Shown: piece by piece, positions 11,642 to 22,950 of the stretch
Layout: each line of letters begins with the position of its first letter
How positions within the stretch are numbered: position 1 is the stretch's first letter
Origin: Corinectria fuckeliana
Taxonomy: Eukaryota; Ascomycota; Sordariomycetes; Hypocreales; Nectriaceae
Assembly (NCBI GenBank): GCA_019137255.1
Contig: WPDH01000076.1
Location: 248,001-312,000 of the forward strand
Length of the DNA: 64,000 bases
Direction of reading: 5' to 3'
The notes under the pieces: generated by a model
Seen by the model: the letters and a program-made list of their open reading frames with translations, nothing else
What the model was told of the DNA's origin: nothing
The model's database searches: none
Position numbers and translations under genes: made by a program

Positions 11642-12675
11642 AGGATGATGTCTACTTGAAGAATTGGAAACACCAAAACGTAAAGGAGCTGTGGAACTTA
11701 GATGTCTGCCCAGCTAGACGTTTTCGGCAAAATTAGAAGACGTTGCATAAGAGCTCACATGGTCAACCTGAAGTCTGCTGTGATGAGGGAAAAGCCTCAA
11801 GCTGTGGCTGATGATTGCCTGATCGCCAAGCGTGATTTTACGGGGAGGATCCCCGTGTTCCTGGGCGAGGAGGCCCTGGTTAAAGGCTGCATTTGGTATT
11901 ATGACGTCTGAGAGAACAAACGAGTAATATCAGTTTCACGTATACCACATCAACTATATATAATGCTTATCGCCACTAACAAACAGAACTGACAGATAGA
12001 GCTTTAACGCTGCATCATCGCAGAGGCTTGAAGGTGGAAACCTCCGGTCGTGGAGATGGCCTATCACCCCGCGGAGCCGGCCGAGGCAGGGATCCTACAG
12101 GCCTAAGCGCCCCCTGGAGCGTGGGGTACCTAGAGGCAGCTCTTCCCCGCCCTGAGCCGCTGTGGCGTACGGTGCAAATCTACCTTATCAGCGGCAATCT
12201 GGCGTTTGGCACCGGGCGTTTGACCACGGTGGCGTGCCTGTTTGAAACCGTGCTGCTTGCGCTTCACACGCGAGCCCTTCCGCTTCGGCTCCAGTCAACA
12301 TATCTTCAGCTTCCTGTTGGAGCAAGGGCAGGGGAGGGGGGCGAACAAGCGCGATTGTTGCTGCTACAACCCAGGCAAGATGACGCAGTGATTCGCTTTA
12401 GACGGCTGCTGTGCGTTATCTAACCTTACCTCTCCTCAGGCAAGCGGGCGTGCTTAGGGTGTTAGGGTATGACAAGAGCCATCGTCTCGTGAACACTTTC
12501 TCTCCCCTTGCAAACCGCCGTTTCCCGCTCTTACCGGCCTCGCAGTGCAACATAAAGCCGATTGCCATCGCTGCCGTGTCCCTTGCCTCCTCATTTTGCC
12601 CTTTCACACTGTGGATCTGCTTCTTCGCCCCTTGGCCTCTTCCCCTTCCTCCATACTGACCTTGTATCTATCACC
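11642..12675. other. Intergenic region and xanthine dehydrogenase promoter
   Basis: No gene supported. The first part holds the aminotransferase 3' UTR. Near the downstream gene the sequence is C/T-rich, a typical leader, ending in a CACC-ATGGC context at the start. The frame at 12028-12423 is Gly/Arg/Leu-rich with no domain. Confidence 0.4.
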
Positions 12676-15600
12676 ATGGCGCCCAGCGCCGTCTCCCCCG
12701 TGCGGGACACCAACCCTGAACGGTTGGCGACGCTGACATCCAAGTTCGATGACACTCTACGCTTCTATCTCAACGGAACTAGGATCGTTCTTGATGAGAT
12801 CGACCCCGAGATCACTGTTCTCGAATACTTGCGAGGTATTGGGCTGACGGGCACCAAACTGTAAGCAACCTCTTCTTCGATTCACCTCACTGTGCATGCC
12901 AAGGCTGACCTTTGTTAGCGGTTGTGGCGAGGGAGGCTGCGGCGCCTGCACCATCGTGGTCAGCCAGTTCAACCCGACGACCAAAGAGATTTACCATGCC
13001 AGCGTCAATGCCTGTCTCGCACCTCTCGTCAGCTTGGATGGCAAGCACGTTATCACCATCGAGGGCATTGGAAATACCCAGCGACCCCATCCTACTCAGG
13101 AGCGGATTGCCAAGGGCAATGGCAGCCAGTGTGGCTTCTGTACCCCTGGCATCGTCATGAGCTTATACGCGCTTCTCCGAAACAACGATGCACCTTCCAA
13201 GGACGATGTCGAGGAAGCATTTGATGGCAACTTGTGTCGATGTACCGGCTACCGATCCATCCTCGACGCGGCCCAGACCTTCAGTGTCGATACGCTCTGT
13301 GGCAAGTATAAACAGGGCGGTGGATCTGGGTGCTGTATGGAGAATGGAAATGGGCCGCCCGGGGGAGGATGCTGCATGTCGAAGAAGCCTGCGGATGACC
13401 GAGATATTAAACGATTTACACCCCCAGGATTTATCGAGTACGATCCAGACACGCAACTCATCTTCCCCCCTGCCCTGAAGAGGCACGAGCTGCGACCACT
13501 TGCTTTTGGAAACAAGAGGAAGCGGTGGTATCGGCCAGTCACCCTGGATCAGCTCCTTCAGATCAAGAATGTCCACCCAGTAGCGAAGATAATCGGCGGA
13601 AGCACCGAAACTCAGATCGAAACCAAGTTCAAGGCGCTGGAGTATCCTGTCTCGGTATATGTTGGCGATATCGCCGAACTACGGCAATACAGCTTCAAAG
13701 ACGACCATCTTGAGATCGGCGGAAACGTCATCTTGACTGACCTGGAGAAGATTTGCGAGCATGCCATACCTCACTACGGACATAGCCGTGGACAAGTTTT
13801 TGAGGGTATACTGAAACAACTCAAATATTTTGCCGGTAGACAGATACGAAACGTTGGAACTCCCGCCGGAAACCTAGTCACCGCTTCGCCCATCTCGGAC
13901 TTGAACCCGACATTGTGGGCGGCGAACGCTGTTTTGGTTGCCAAATCAGCAACAAAGGAGACGGAGATTCCCATTTCTCAGTTTTTCACAGGTTACAGAA
14001 AGACAGCTTTGCCACAAGACGCCGTTATTGCGTCTATCCGTATTCCAACCACTGCCAAAGGCGAATTCTTCAGAGCCTACAAGCAAGCGAAACGCAAGGA
14101 TGACGACATCGCCATTGTTACCAGCGCACTGAGAATCAGACTAGACGACGGAGGCATTGTCCAGGAGTGCAGCCTCATATATGGCGGCATGGCTGCGACG
14201 ACTGTTGCGGCCAAGGAGGCCATGGGCTTTTTACTAGGCAGGCGGTTCGCAGACTTGGATACACTCGAGGGAACTATGGACGCACTTGGCAGGGATTTCG
14301 ACATGGACTTCAGCGTACCTGGCGGCATGGCCTCTTATCGAAAAGCTCTTGCATATGGCTTTGTCTACCGGTTCTACCATGATGTTTTGGCAGCCCTAGA
14401 CGGCAAGTCCGACGATGTTGACAAAGAAGCTATCGAAGAGCTGGAGAGAGAAATATCCAGGGGCAAAGTTGACGAACATGCTGCGACCGCATATGTGAAG
14501 GAAGTCACAGGAAAATCCAACCCTCACCTCGCTGCACTGAAGCAAACGACTGGCGAGGCACAATACACTGACGACATCCCGGCTATGAAGAACGAGCTCC
14601 ACGCCTGCTATGTCCTATCAAAGAAGGCTCATGCAAAAATCAAGTCTATCGACTACAGCGTGGCATTAGACATACCTGGTGTAGTAGACATCGTGGATAA
14701 GGATGACATGCCTTATGCGGAGGCCAACCAGTTTGGCCCTCCTTATTTCGATGAAGTGTTCTTTGCTGAAAAAGAAGTTTTCACAGCTGGCCAGCCCATT
14801 GCCCTAGTTTTAGCAACGACACCGGCCAAAGCTCAGCAGGCAGCAAGAGCAGTCAAGGTGGAGTATGAAGAGCTCCCAGCCATCTTTTCGATTGAAGAAG
14901 CGATTGAGAAAGAAAGCTACCTCGAGTTCTTCCGAGAGATTAAGAAGGGGAATACCGAAGAGGCCTTCAAGAAATGTGACTATGTCTTCACTGGAACAGC
15001 TAGGATGGGTGGACAGGAGCATTTTTATCTGGAGACAAATGCTTGTGTGGTTGTTCCAAAACCCGAAGATGGCGAGATGGAGATCTTTGCCAGCACACAA
15101 AACGCCAATGAGACGTAAGCATCCAACTATTTCAGGGGAGACGAAGTGCTGACTAGGAGTAGACAAACCTTTGCGGCCCGAGTATGTGACGTACAGTCAA
15201 ACAAGGTCGTAGTCCGTGTCAAGCGACTTGGCGGCGGCTTCGGTGGCAAGGAGACTCGATCTGTGCTGCTCAGCTCAGTACTAGCACTGGCGGCAAAGAA
15301 GACCAAGAGACCAGTACGGTACATGCTCACCCGCGAAGAAGACATGATGATCAGTGGCCAGAGGCACCCCTTCCTCGGAAGATATAAAGTGGGTGTTAAC
15401 AAAGACGGCAAAATCCAAGCACTCGAGTGTGCCATCTACAACAATGCGGGCTGGACCTTCGATCTCAGCTCTAGTGTGTGCGAACGAGCAATGACCCATG
15501 TCGACGGGTGTTACAAGATTCCCAACATGCATGTCACAGGGCGGCTCTGCAAGACGAACACTATGTCAAACACGGCATTCCGGGGTTTTGGTGGACCCCA

Positions 15601-16885
15601 AGGCATGTTCATTGCTGAGACCTACATGGAGGAGGTGGCAGATCGGTTGGGCATGCCAGTCGAAACCCTGCGGCAAATCAACATGTACGGGGATGATGAC
15701 CAGACACATTTTGGCCAGGGCCTGGGCGATTGGTTCGTGCCATTGATGTACAAGCAAGTCCAGGATGAGTCGCATTACCCTCAACGAAGGCATGCTGTTG
15801 CCGAGTTCAACAGGGGCAACAAGTGGCGAAGGAGGGGCATGGCACTCATCCCTACCAAGTTCGGCATCTCTTTCACGGCTCTGTTCCTAAATCAGGCTGG
15901 CGCTCTGGTGCACATCTATCACGACGGATCTATCTTGGTCGCACACGGCGGGACTGAAATGGGGCAAGGCCTTCATACCAAGCTCACACAAATCGCGGCA
16001 CAAGCGCTGAAAGTACCCCTGGACAATGTCTTCATCTCGGAGACGTCAACCAACACGGTTGCGAACGCATCTGCGACGGCAGCTTCAGCGTCGTCAGACT
16101 TGAATGGCTACGCCATCTACAACGCTTGTAAGCAGCTCAACGAGCGACTAGCACCGTATCGGGAGAAGCTTGGGCCAGAAGCGACTATGAAGGAGCTCGC
16201 GCACGCCGCGTACTTTGACCGCGTCAATCTCTCGGCGCAGGGCTTCTACAAAACGCCAGAGATTGGGTACGACTGGGCTACAGGCGAAGGCAAGATGTTC
16301 TTTTACTTTACTCAAGGAGTGGCGGCTGCCGAGGTGGAGATCGATCTGCTCACTGGAACATGGACGTGTCTGCGGGCAGACATCAAGATGGACGTCGGGC
16401 AGTCTATCAACCCGGCCATTGACTACGGTCAGATTCAAGGAGCGTTTATCCAAGGCCTAGGGCTCTTCACCATGGAGGAGTCGCTCTGGCTGCGGAACGG
16501 GCCAACGGCGGGGAGCCTATTCACGAGGGGTCCTGGAGCGTACAAGATTCCCGGGTTCCGGGATATTCCCCAGACCTTCAACGTGTCTCTACTCAAGGAT
16601 GTTGAGTGGAAGGAGCTGCGAACGATCCAGCGGAGCCGAGGAGTTGGAGAGCCGCCGTTCTTCATGGGTAGTGCGGTATTCTTCGCGATCCGGGATGCGT
16701 TGAGGTCGGCCCGGTCGAGCGCTGGTGTGGTTGCCAAGGTGGGAGACGATAAGGATCCGGGACTGTTGAGGCTGGTGAGCCCGGCAACACCCGAGAGGAT
16801 TAGGCTGGCGTGTGAAGACAATATTATGCGTAAGGCGAGGGTCATGCCGAAGGAGAGTGAGAAGAGCTTCTTTGTAGCTATTTGA
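12676..16885 (+). CDS. xdh: Xanthine dehydrogenase (purine hydroxylase)
   Basis: Molybdo-flavoenzyme oxidising hypoxanthine to xanthine and urate in purine catabolism. Exons 12676-12860, 12919-15114 and 15163-16885 give 1,367 aa, the usual family length. N-terminal 2Fe-2S domain has LGCGEGGCGAC (62-72); the second cluster has CGFCTPG and CRCTGYR. FAD domain follows (IIGGSTETQ near 288), then the flavoprotein C-terminal domain, and from about 600 the molybdopterin part: GGGFGGKETR (about 817), RGFGGPQG, HGGTEMGQGLHTK, and SRGVGEPP with the likely catalytic base E1290. A Gly/Cys-rich linker joins the Fe-S and FAD domains. The introns are short (58 and 48 nt). The nicotinate hydroxylase paralogue HxnS is the main alternative. 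Confidence 0.93.
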
Positions 16886-17492
16886 TGGAAGGGGTGTGAG
16901 GCTCGGGGAGACGGACGGTGGCTGAGAGTGCGGGGGAGGGGGACGAGGAGGGAGGGAGGGTGACATGCTTGGCCTGTCCCCAATCAGGACGGGTAGGATC
17001 AAAAAAAGGTCACATCAAGACCGGTTTCATGGTTAAAGGGTTACTTTGTAGGGCCAGGTTGTTTACTTTGGGTAGGATGCATGTAGGAAATTAGAAATGA
17101 ATGAATGAATGCGAGATGACGGACATAAGGCATTAGAGATGAGACGCCGCCTTGCAGAGTGCCGGTATCTCGGCGACAATGTCCCGATGTGACAGCGCCG
17201 CATGGTTAAGAACAGAAAACAATAAACGAAAGGGAGCAGGGGGAAAAGCAAGCATGGGCCGCATGTGTCGTTGACGATGACGAGGTGGTTGCATGTATCT
17301 AGGTGTCGTATGTGCGCGGATATATATTGTGGATTGATTAGCATTATGGATATCGGGCGGGTCTGACGGGATGATGCAAAAGTCAGAAGGACGACCAACA
17401 TAACATACAGAAGCATAGGTATCCGGTATCCCCGATGCAGTAGTGAGTGGCGGAGGAATTATAGGAGGCGGCTGCAGACTACCAAGGGTAGG

Positions 17493-17514
17493 GTCAAGGT
17501 CAAGGTCAAGGTCA
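17493..17514. repeat. (GTCAAG)n hexanucleotide repeat
   Basis: Three perfect GTCAAG units plus a partial one in intergenic DNA downstream of xanthine dehydrogenase. No function inferred. Confidence 0.7.
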
Positions 17515-19119
17515 GCACGAAGCACAGCATCGCGATAACCGGCAAATGTTGGTCCCGTTGATTAGTTACGTAGTTGAGAAGCAATAACTGTGAAGTTGGC
17601 GTTTGGAGGTGCGCCTCATCAGCATCAGAAATGGGATGGTTACCTAGATCAGGCACCCGACACAGCAATCCAATTAGCATTCTAGTGTTCCGACTTTGGA
17701 ATTCGTCGAGGAGCGGTGAAGAGTTTCTAGCGATGGATAGTGAGGTGAGGGCAAGCGAGTAGGCTTATTAGCAGGCCCCCAAGGACGGCCTCATCGTCGA
17801 GGTGGAATTGGAACTACGGATTTAGATTGGTTTGCACATGTGAGGCATTGCTTTCTTGGGTAAGGCGCAGATATCCGTCTGCACTGGGCCTGCACTGTAC
17901 TGTGCTGTACCTGTCTGCCGTCACTGTGCGCAACTAAAGGGAACCTGGATACAAATGGCATGAGTTCCATGGGAAAGGTTTCGGCGGGAAGCTTGTCTAT
18001 CTCTACAGTAACATAGCAATGTATATAGTCTGAGCTGTCTTGCATCGTACCAGGCCCCATAATATCTAATATCAGCCATCGTCTCAACGAAGCACGGGCG
18101 AAAGAAACGAAAGAAAATCATGCCAGAGAACAACAACAGAAGCCCCCCATGGCCTGACGCCAACGACGAATCGGAAACCTGGGGCGTCAGCAGATGTTCG
18201 CTTCCGTCGCAAGCGGCTTTTGGGTGTGCCCGTCCCCTTCGGCTATCTCGCGCGGCCCCCCGCAGTCTTCGTTATTCTCGTGCTCTTGAGATTTCCCCAG
18301 CCTTTCGGGTTAGACTTTTCTCTCCCTGGGCTGTTCTTTCGTTACTATAGTTAGCTTAATAAGTTGTTGGTCTTGCTATCCTACAAGGAATCGGTCGGCT
18401 CCGATTCGGAAAAAGGCAATCAGGAGGCACGGCTGGCGTGGTGTGTACGTTTCCGTGCGTTTCCGTGCGGTCTTTGATGGATGATGGATGCTATCCCGTA
18501 CCGTGCAAAAAATAAAGTAAACTAGCACTGTATGGATTGGGAAACCGTAAAACGTGCTGGATTTCTGGAGGGCAGAAGAGAGGGCAGGCAAGTGGAGACG
18601 AGGTCCTCGGTCACTGAGAACACGACTGTATTCGTACCAAGTGTAGCTTATTACTAGGTAGCCGTGGAAGAGTTCCATTGCATGTAGCTAACTACCTAAG
18701 TAGTGTGTAACGGCGAGGCTTGCCCGGATGGCTGGGAAATGGGCAAAGGGAAGACCGGCTGTTAGCTCTTCTCCTTCCTACTTGAGCAGGTACCTTACCG
18801 ACCCGACGGTACCGCTACAACAATGCGCTAGAAAACAGGCGATTCGTTACAAAGGGGGATCATGGCAGGTACTTACGAATACAAGGCTAATAAGTACTTG
18901 TTGATGGAGGGGCTCTGCTCACCGGGCGGCGGGAACCTAACCTACAAAGGTGAGCGGGCTTCTCTGGGCTTTCCTCCTTAGCCCCGCCATTGATGCCATC
19001 AGCCACCGGAGCGAGCTGCTGTATACTAGTACTTGGTCGGTATACTACCTAATGTACTAGATTTATGTAACAGCGGCCCTCCAACTTCGCCCATAACCGC
19101 CGACTTTTGCCAGAGACGT

Positions 19120-19161
19120 CATCTGGTCAGGTCAGGTCCGCGAGTCTGGTCTGACCAGATG
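19120..19161. repeat. Perfect 11-bp inverted repeat upstream of acuK
   Basis: Arms CATCTGGTCAG and CTGACCAGATG are exact reverse complements separated by 20 nt, about 800 bp before the acuK start codon. The spacer repeats the theme (GTCAGGT, GTCTGGT). It could be a dimeric factor site or a hairpin; I do not recognise the sequence. Confidence 0.8.
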
Positions 19162-19966
19162 GTTGTACGTACGTATGGATCTTGGTTTTGCTGGGTACGC
19201 TTTGTCCATGATGCCATTAGACATCGAACGGGGGAATACATAGCCAGATAGCTGACGTGGGCACGGAAAACCCGGTTCAAAAGTCCTCCGCCGTCTGCTC
19301 CTCCACAACGAAAAACACTCCAGGGCCCTTTGGCACGCTGCTACATTCACTGTACGCGGCTTACAGGCTTCCAGTACAAAGTACCCCACTCCCCTCTCAT
19401 GCGGTGCCGCTATTTTTCTGCTTCCCCCACAGTGGTTCAATCAGGCCCAGCCAGCCCATTCCGGCCCCAGGTCAGGTCAGAGTTCACCGTCCCCAATCAT
19501 TCTTTTCGCATCTCCTCGAGCTTGCCCCGAGGCTAAGGCTCTGTCTGACGTCTTGCTCTCTGTTTTTGTTGTTTCTCCCAGCCGTTCCACAGCCATCCCG
19601 CAGCCGTCCCGTTCCTCTACTGCCGCTCATATCTCCCCTCGTCGGCCACGCGCCACAACCGACTTACTTCCGTCGATCGCTTCCCTTTGGTCGCCTTGTG
19701 ATCACTTCTCTTTCTTCCGCCACCTCCCGTTTCGCGCGACGACGCCCGACAACAAGACGAAACCGGCTTCCAGCCGCGCATGCGCCCAAGTGCCCACAGC
19801 GCATAAGTCCGCGCACCGCAATTGCAGCCGACGCCGACCCGTGGATGGATGGTGTTCGCTCGCCTGAGCCGTAGACTCTCCCCCCAGACTGCAACGAGCC
19901 GCAAATGATCTGCGAACCTGACGCCCCATTGCGTAACCTCGAGACCCAATGGGAGCATAGGACAAC

Positions 19967-22496
19967 ATGACCGACCGGAACCCCGCGGCCATAAACAAGA
20001 GCGGCAAGGCGGGCGAGCGACTCAAGGTGGAAGACGACAAGGGAAACGACCGCGACAAGCCCGCCGCTGGCCCCGAGGGCACGCCCGCCAATGCCCACAA
20101 GAGCCCTAAGAAGAGACGCAAGGTGAACCACGGTACGCACTCGAGAACCCCCGCCGGAGGACTCTTGGAGGACTCTTGGAGAACTCTTGGAGAACTCTTC
20201 GCCATTGCCCATCGCGAGTCGCCTTCGAGAGCCCACGCCGAGTCGAGGTTGTGGTGTTCTGTGGTGTTGAGAGTGTGCGGTTTGCGGCTGAAGAGCGACG
20301 GCAACCACATCTCAACCCATTGAGCCTCAACGCCCGCCGACGTGGCCTTGAAGGCGCTCTAGGGGCATGCTCGATACGGAAAACGAGCTTTGGGCTGACG
20401 ATGCCGTGACACGCGCGTTCCTACAGCTTGCGTATATTGCCGACGATCTGTAAGTCAACACCGGATGAACGAGCGCAACGCGCAATTGGCTCCGGCCGCC
20501 GTCCCTGGGCGCTCTGAGGCGCTCGACTATTTGTCCTATGCCTTTTGTGCGGCGACACAGCGCCTGCGGGCAGTTCCCCTTTCCCCCCTTGTCTGCATTT
20601 GCATCGAGTCCTTAAGAGAGGCGTGGCTGACGGGCTGTTTCTTGTGCACGGTTAGCACATGACTTGCGATCTCGTATGTAATATCTTGAACGAGTCCCTT
20701 CCCGTCCGTTGGCGCCGCCTCTGTTGCTAGCGGCGACGGCGACGGCGCAGGCTGAGGGCTTGTTGAGACCCCCCCCCTTTTCCAGAGAAAGCTGGCCGCT
20801 GACAGTATGAACAGGAGAGGCCATGTACGAGATGTATCAAACGCAACATCGGGCACCTCTGTCACGACGAGCCCCGCGATACCGACTCCAAAAAGACCAA
20901 GAGCATACAGACCTCCTCCGTCGTGGACGAGTCTGACACCCAGTCCGACATGGCCCGCAGCTCTATCTCGAGCACCATGGGCCCACCCCCGAACTTCGAT
21001 GGGACCAGACGCAAGTCAGGGTTCGCGTCCGGGGGCGTGCTGGGACAAGGCAACCCGCTCCCCCTTGTGCAACCGGGGCCAGTCTCCGGCCTGCAGGGAA
21101 ATACGTTGAACAACGGTAACAACAATGCGAATCAATGTACGTCTCGAGCACTCCTTGTCCCGCCTGGCCCTGCCTTGACGGGGCGCCTGCGTTTGCCCTT
21201 TTCTTTTTTTGCTTGTTTTGATTTTCAACCCACTGCGGAGAACGGGAGCGGCCGCCACCGACTTATTGGCCTTGATCATATCGACTGACACGCCACTTAG
21301 TCGCCGGCTTCCAGGATGCGTGGATGACGGCCCAGAACCACTTCCATGACATGCACAGCTACCACCCCAACTACATGATCCCGCCCGAGGTCACTCACGA
21401 GTTTAGTCTGCTCAACGACTTTCTCCATACTAGCTTGCTGGATGACGGCGGAGCACCGTCCGAAGACCAGCAGAGCCCGGCATTCAGACGGTCGAGCCAG
21501 TCGGACATGCTACCCGCCTTCGGTAACAACAACTCGATGCAGCCCGGGGGCGTCAACCAGGCAAACATGTCAGGGGGACCGATGCTGCCCCCGCCGAATC
21601 TCGATAACAAGAACATGTCGCGGCCGGGGGGTCCGGGGCCCGCTGACAAGGCTCGTGAGTATTACCTCCAAGCCGCCGACCCCTCGGGCAACGACACCCC
21701 CGAGGAACGCATGGCACGGGTCCTCAGGGCCAAGTATGACGCTGGCCTGCTCAAGCCTTTCAACTATATCAAGGGCTATGCGCGTCTGGGCACCTATCTG
21801 GATAGCCACATCGCGCCGTCGTCAAAGCAGAAGATCCTACGGACCATCAACCAGTTCCGGCCCAAGTTCCGAGAAAAGGCCCAGGCTTTGACGGACATGG
21901 AGCTCGTGTACGTGGAGATGTGGTTCGAGAAGCAGCTCATGGATTACGACCGAGTCTTTGCAAGCATGGCAGTGCCGGCGTGCTGCTGGCGCAGGACCGG
22001 GGAGATCTTCCGGGGCAACAAGGAGATGGCCGAGTTGATTGGCGTGTCAGTGGACAAACTAAGAGATGTGGGTTGACCCCGCCCCCGCGTTGTCGTGGCT
22101 CCTTGAGGTTTCTCTCATTGTCGAGGACGAGGGCTGGTTGATTTCGGACTACGCTTGCTGACTCTCCTTTGAACAATACAGGGAAAGATTGCGTTGCATG
22201 AGATCCTCACGGAGGAGTCCATGGTCCGATACTGGGAGGAGTTTGGCACGATCGCCTTCGACCCTGCTCACGAGACGCTCTTGACAGCATGCTCGCTCAA
22301 GAATCCTACCACGTCGTCGAACCATCCGGTTGTAAAATGCTGTTTTTCATTTATGATCCGACGAGATGATCATAAATTGTACGTCCTATACATGCCCCCC
22401 ACCTATTCGTCTTAGGACTAGTTGCTGACTTGTATGTGAACCAGGCCGGCCCTCATCGTGGGCAATTTCTTGCCACATGACCCGCCTCCACAATAA
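19967..22496 (+). CDS. acuK: AcuK/ERT1-type Zn2Cys6 transcription activator of gluconeogenesis
   Basis: Nuclear factor which, with partner AcuM, activates PEP carboxykinase, fructose-1,6-bisphosphatase and related genes during growth on gluconeogenic carbon. Seven exons: 19967-20132, 20427-20449, 20656-20673, 20815-21136, 21301-22067, 22182-22378, 22445-22496; 514 aa. A basic stretch SPKKRRKVNH leads into the zinc cluster C57-C60-C67-C73-C76-C85, which the introns cut into three exons. The middle is Asn/Gly/Pro-rich. The C-terminal PAS-like domain has GEIFRGNKEMAELIGV, GKIALHEILTEESMVRYWEE and PALIVGNFLPHDPP, the ERT1/AcuK signature. The first three introns are long for this genome (294, 206, 141 nt). 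The exon 1 start is the first ATG in frame. Family assignment is firm; AcuK over other ERT1 paralogues is likely. Confidence 0.88.
20156..20199 (+). repeat. 11-bp tandem repeat, four copies, in acuK intron 1
   Basis: Two GGAGGACTCTT units followed by two GGAGAACTCTT units, without gaps, beginning 23 nt after the 5' splice site of intron 1. The purine-rich GGAG/GAA cores resemble splicing-enhancer sequence; the 11-bp period is close to one DNA turn. Confidence 0.85.
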
Positions 22497-22950
22497 CCGT
22501 GAGAATGAAGTCTCGGGAAATACGTTGGTAAATGTAGCCCCCTAGCACACGAAGGCCGGGATTCAGAACTGGGAATGGGCGGTTATTCATTAGCATTGCA
22601 ATAAATGGAAGGGCGAGATATTTATTTGGGGCGCAAGGTTATGCGTCGATTCATATTCGTACATAAGATAACAGGGCATGTCTAAAAACCATCGCTGTCA
22701 GTGTCGTTACCATTTACCATTGAAGTACCTACCACGTCCACGGACCCTTCGGGAAAGGGCGTACGGAGGGCCGCTCCTGCCAGCTTGCCACCGTAGAATC
22801 GAGATACCTTATCTAAGCCTTCCATCCAGGCACCGACTCCTCTCTACGTACCTAAGGTACTGAGCAGAGGCACCCGAATCCATCGTTCGTCCCTTCACTT
22901 GACACCTTACAACACATGCGAAAGTGATTGCCCGCCGTCTCGAATCCACG
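22497..22950. other. Intergenic region between acuK and zip4
   Basis: Holds the acuK 3' UTR and the zip4 promoter. Includes a CTACGTACCTAAGGTAC palindromic stretch near 22845-22861. No coding frame supported. Confidence 0.4.

Larger units (their letters stand above)
16886..19966. other. Long intergenic region upstream of acuK
   Basis: About 3 kb without a supported gene. It holds the XDH 3' UTR (a G-rich stretch to about 16970), a short GTCAAG repeat, a perfect inverted repeat at 19120-19161, and a C/T-rich leader from about 19250 to the acuK start. Frames in the leader are Ser/Pro/Leu/Arg low complexity. The long leader suggests an extended acuK 5' UTR. Confidence 0.4.

Noticed and set aside
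12071..12084. GCGG-N6-CCGA upstream of xanthine dehydrogenase, one base from the UaY consensus TCGG-N6-CCGA
   Set aside because: A 7-of-8 match is expected by chance at a fair rate in 1 kb, and it lies about 590 bp from the start. Not enough to call.
19257..19874. 205-codon plus frame upstream of acuK
   Set aside because: Low-complexity Pro/Ser/Arg translation of a pyrimidine-rich leader; no ATG-supported coding signal or domain.
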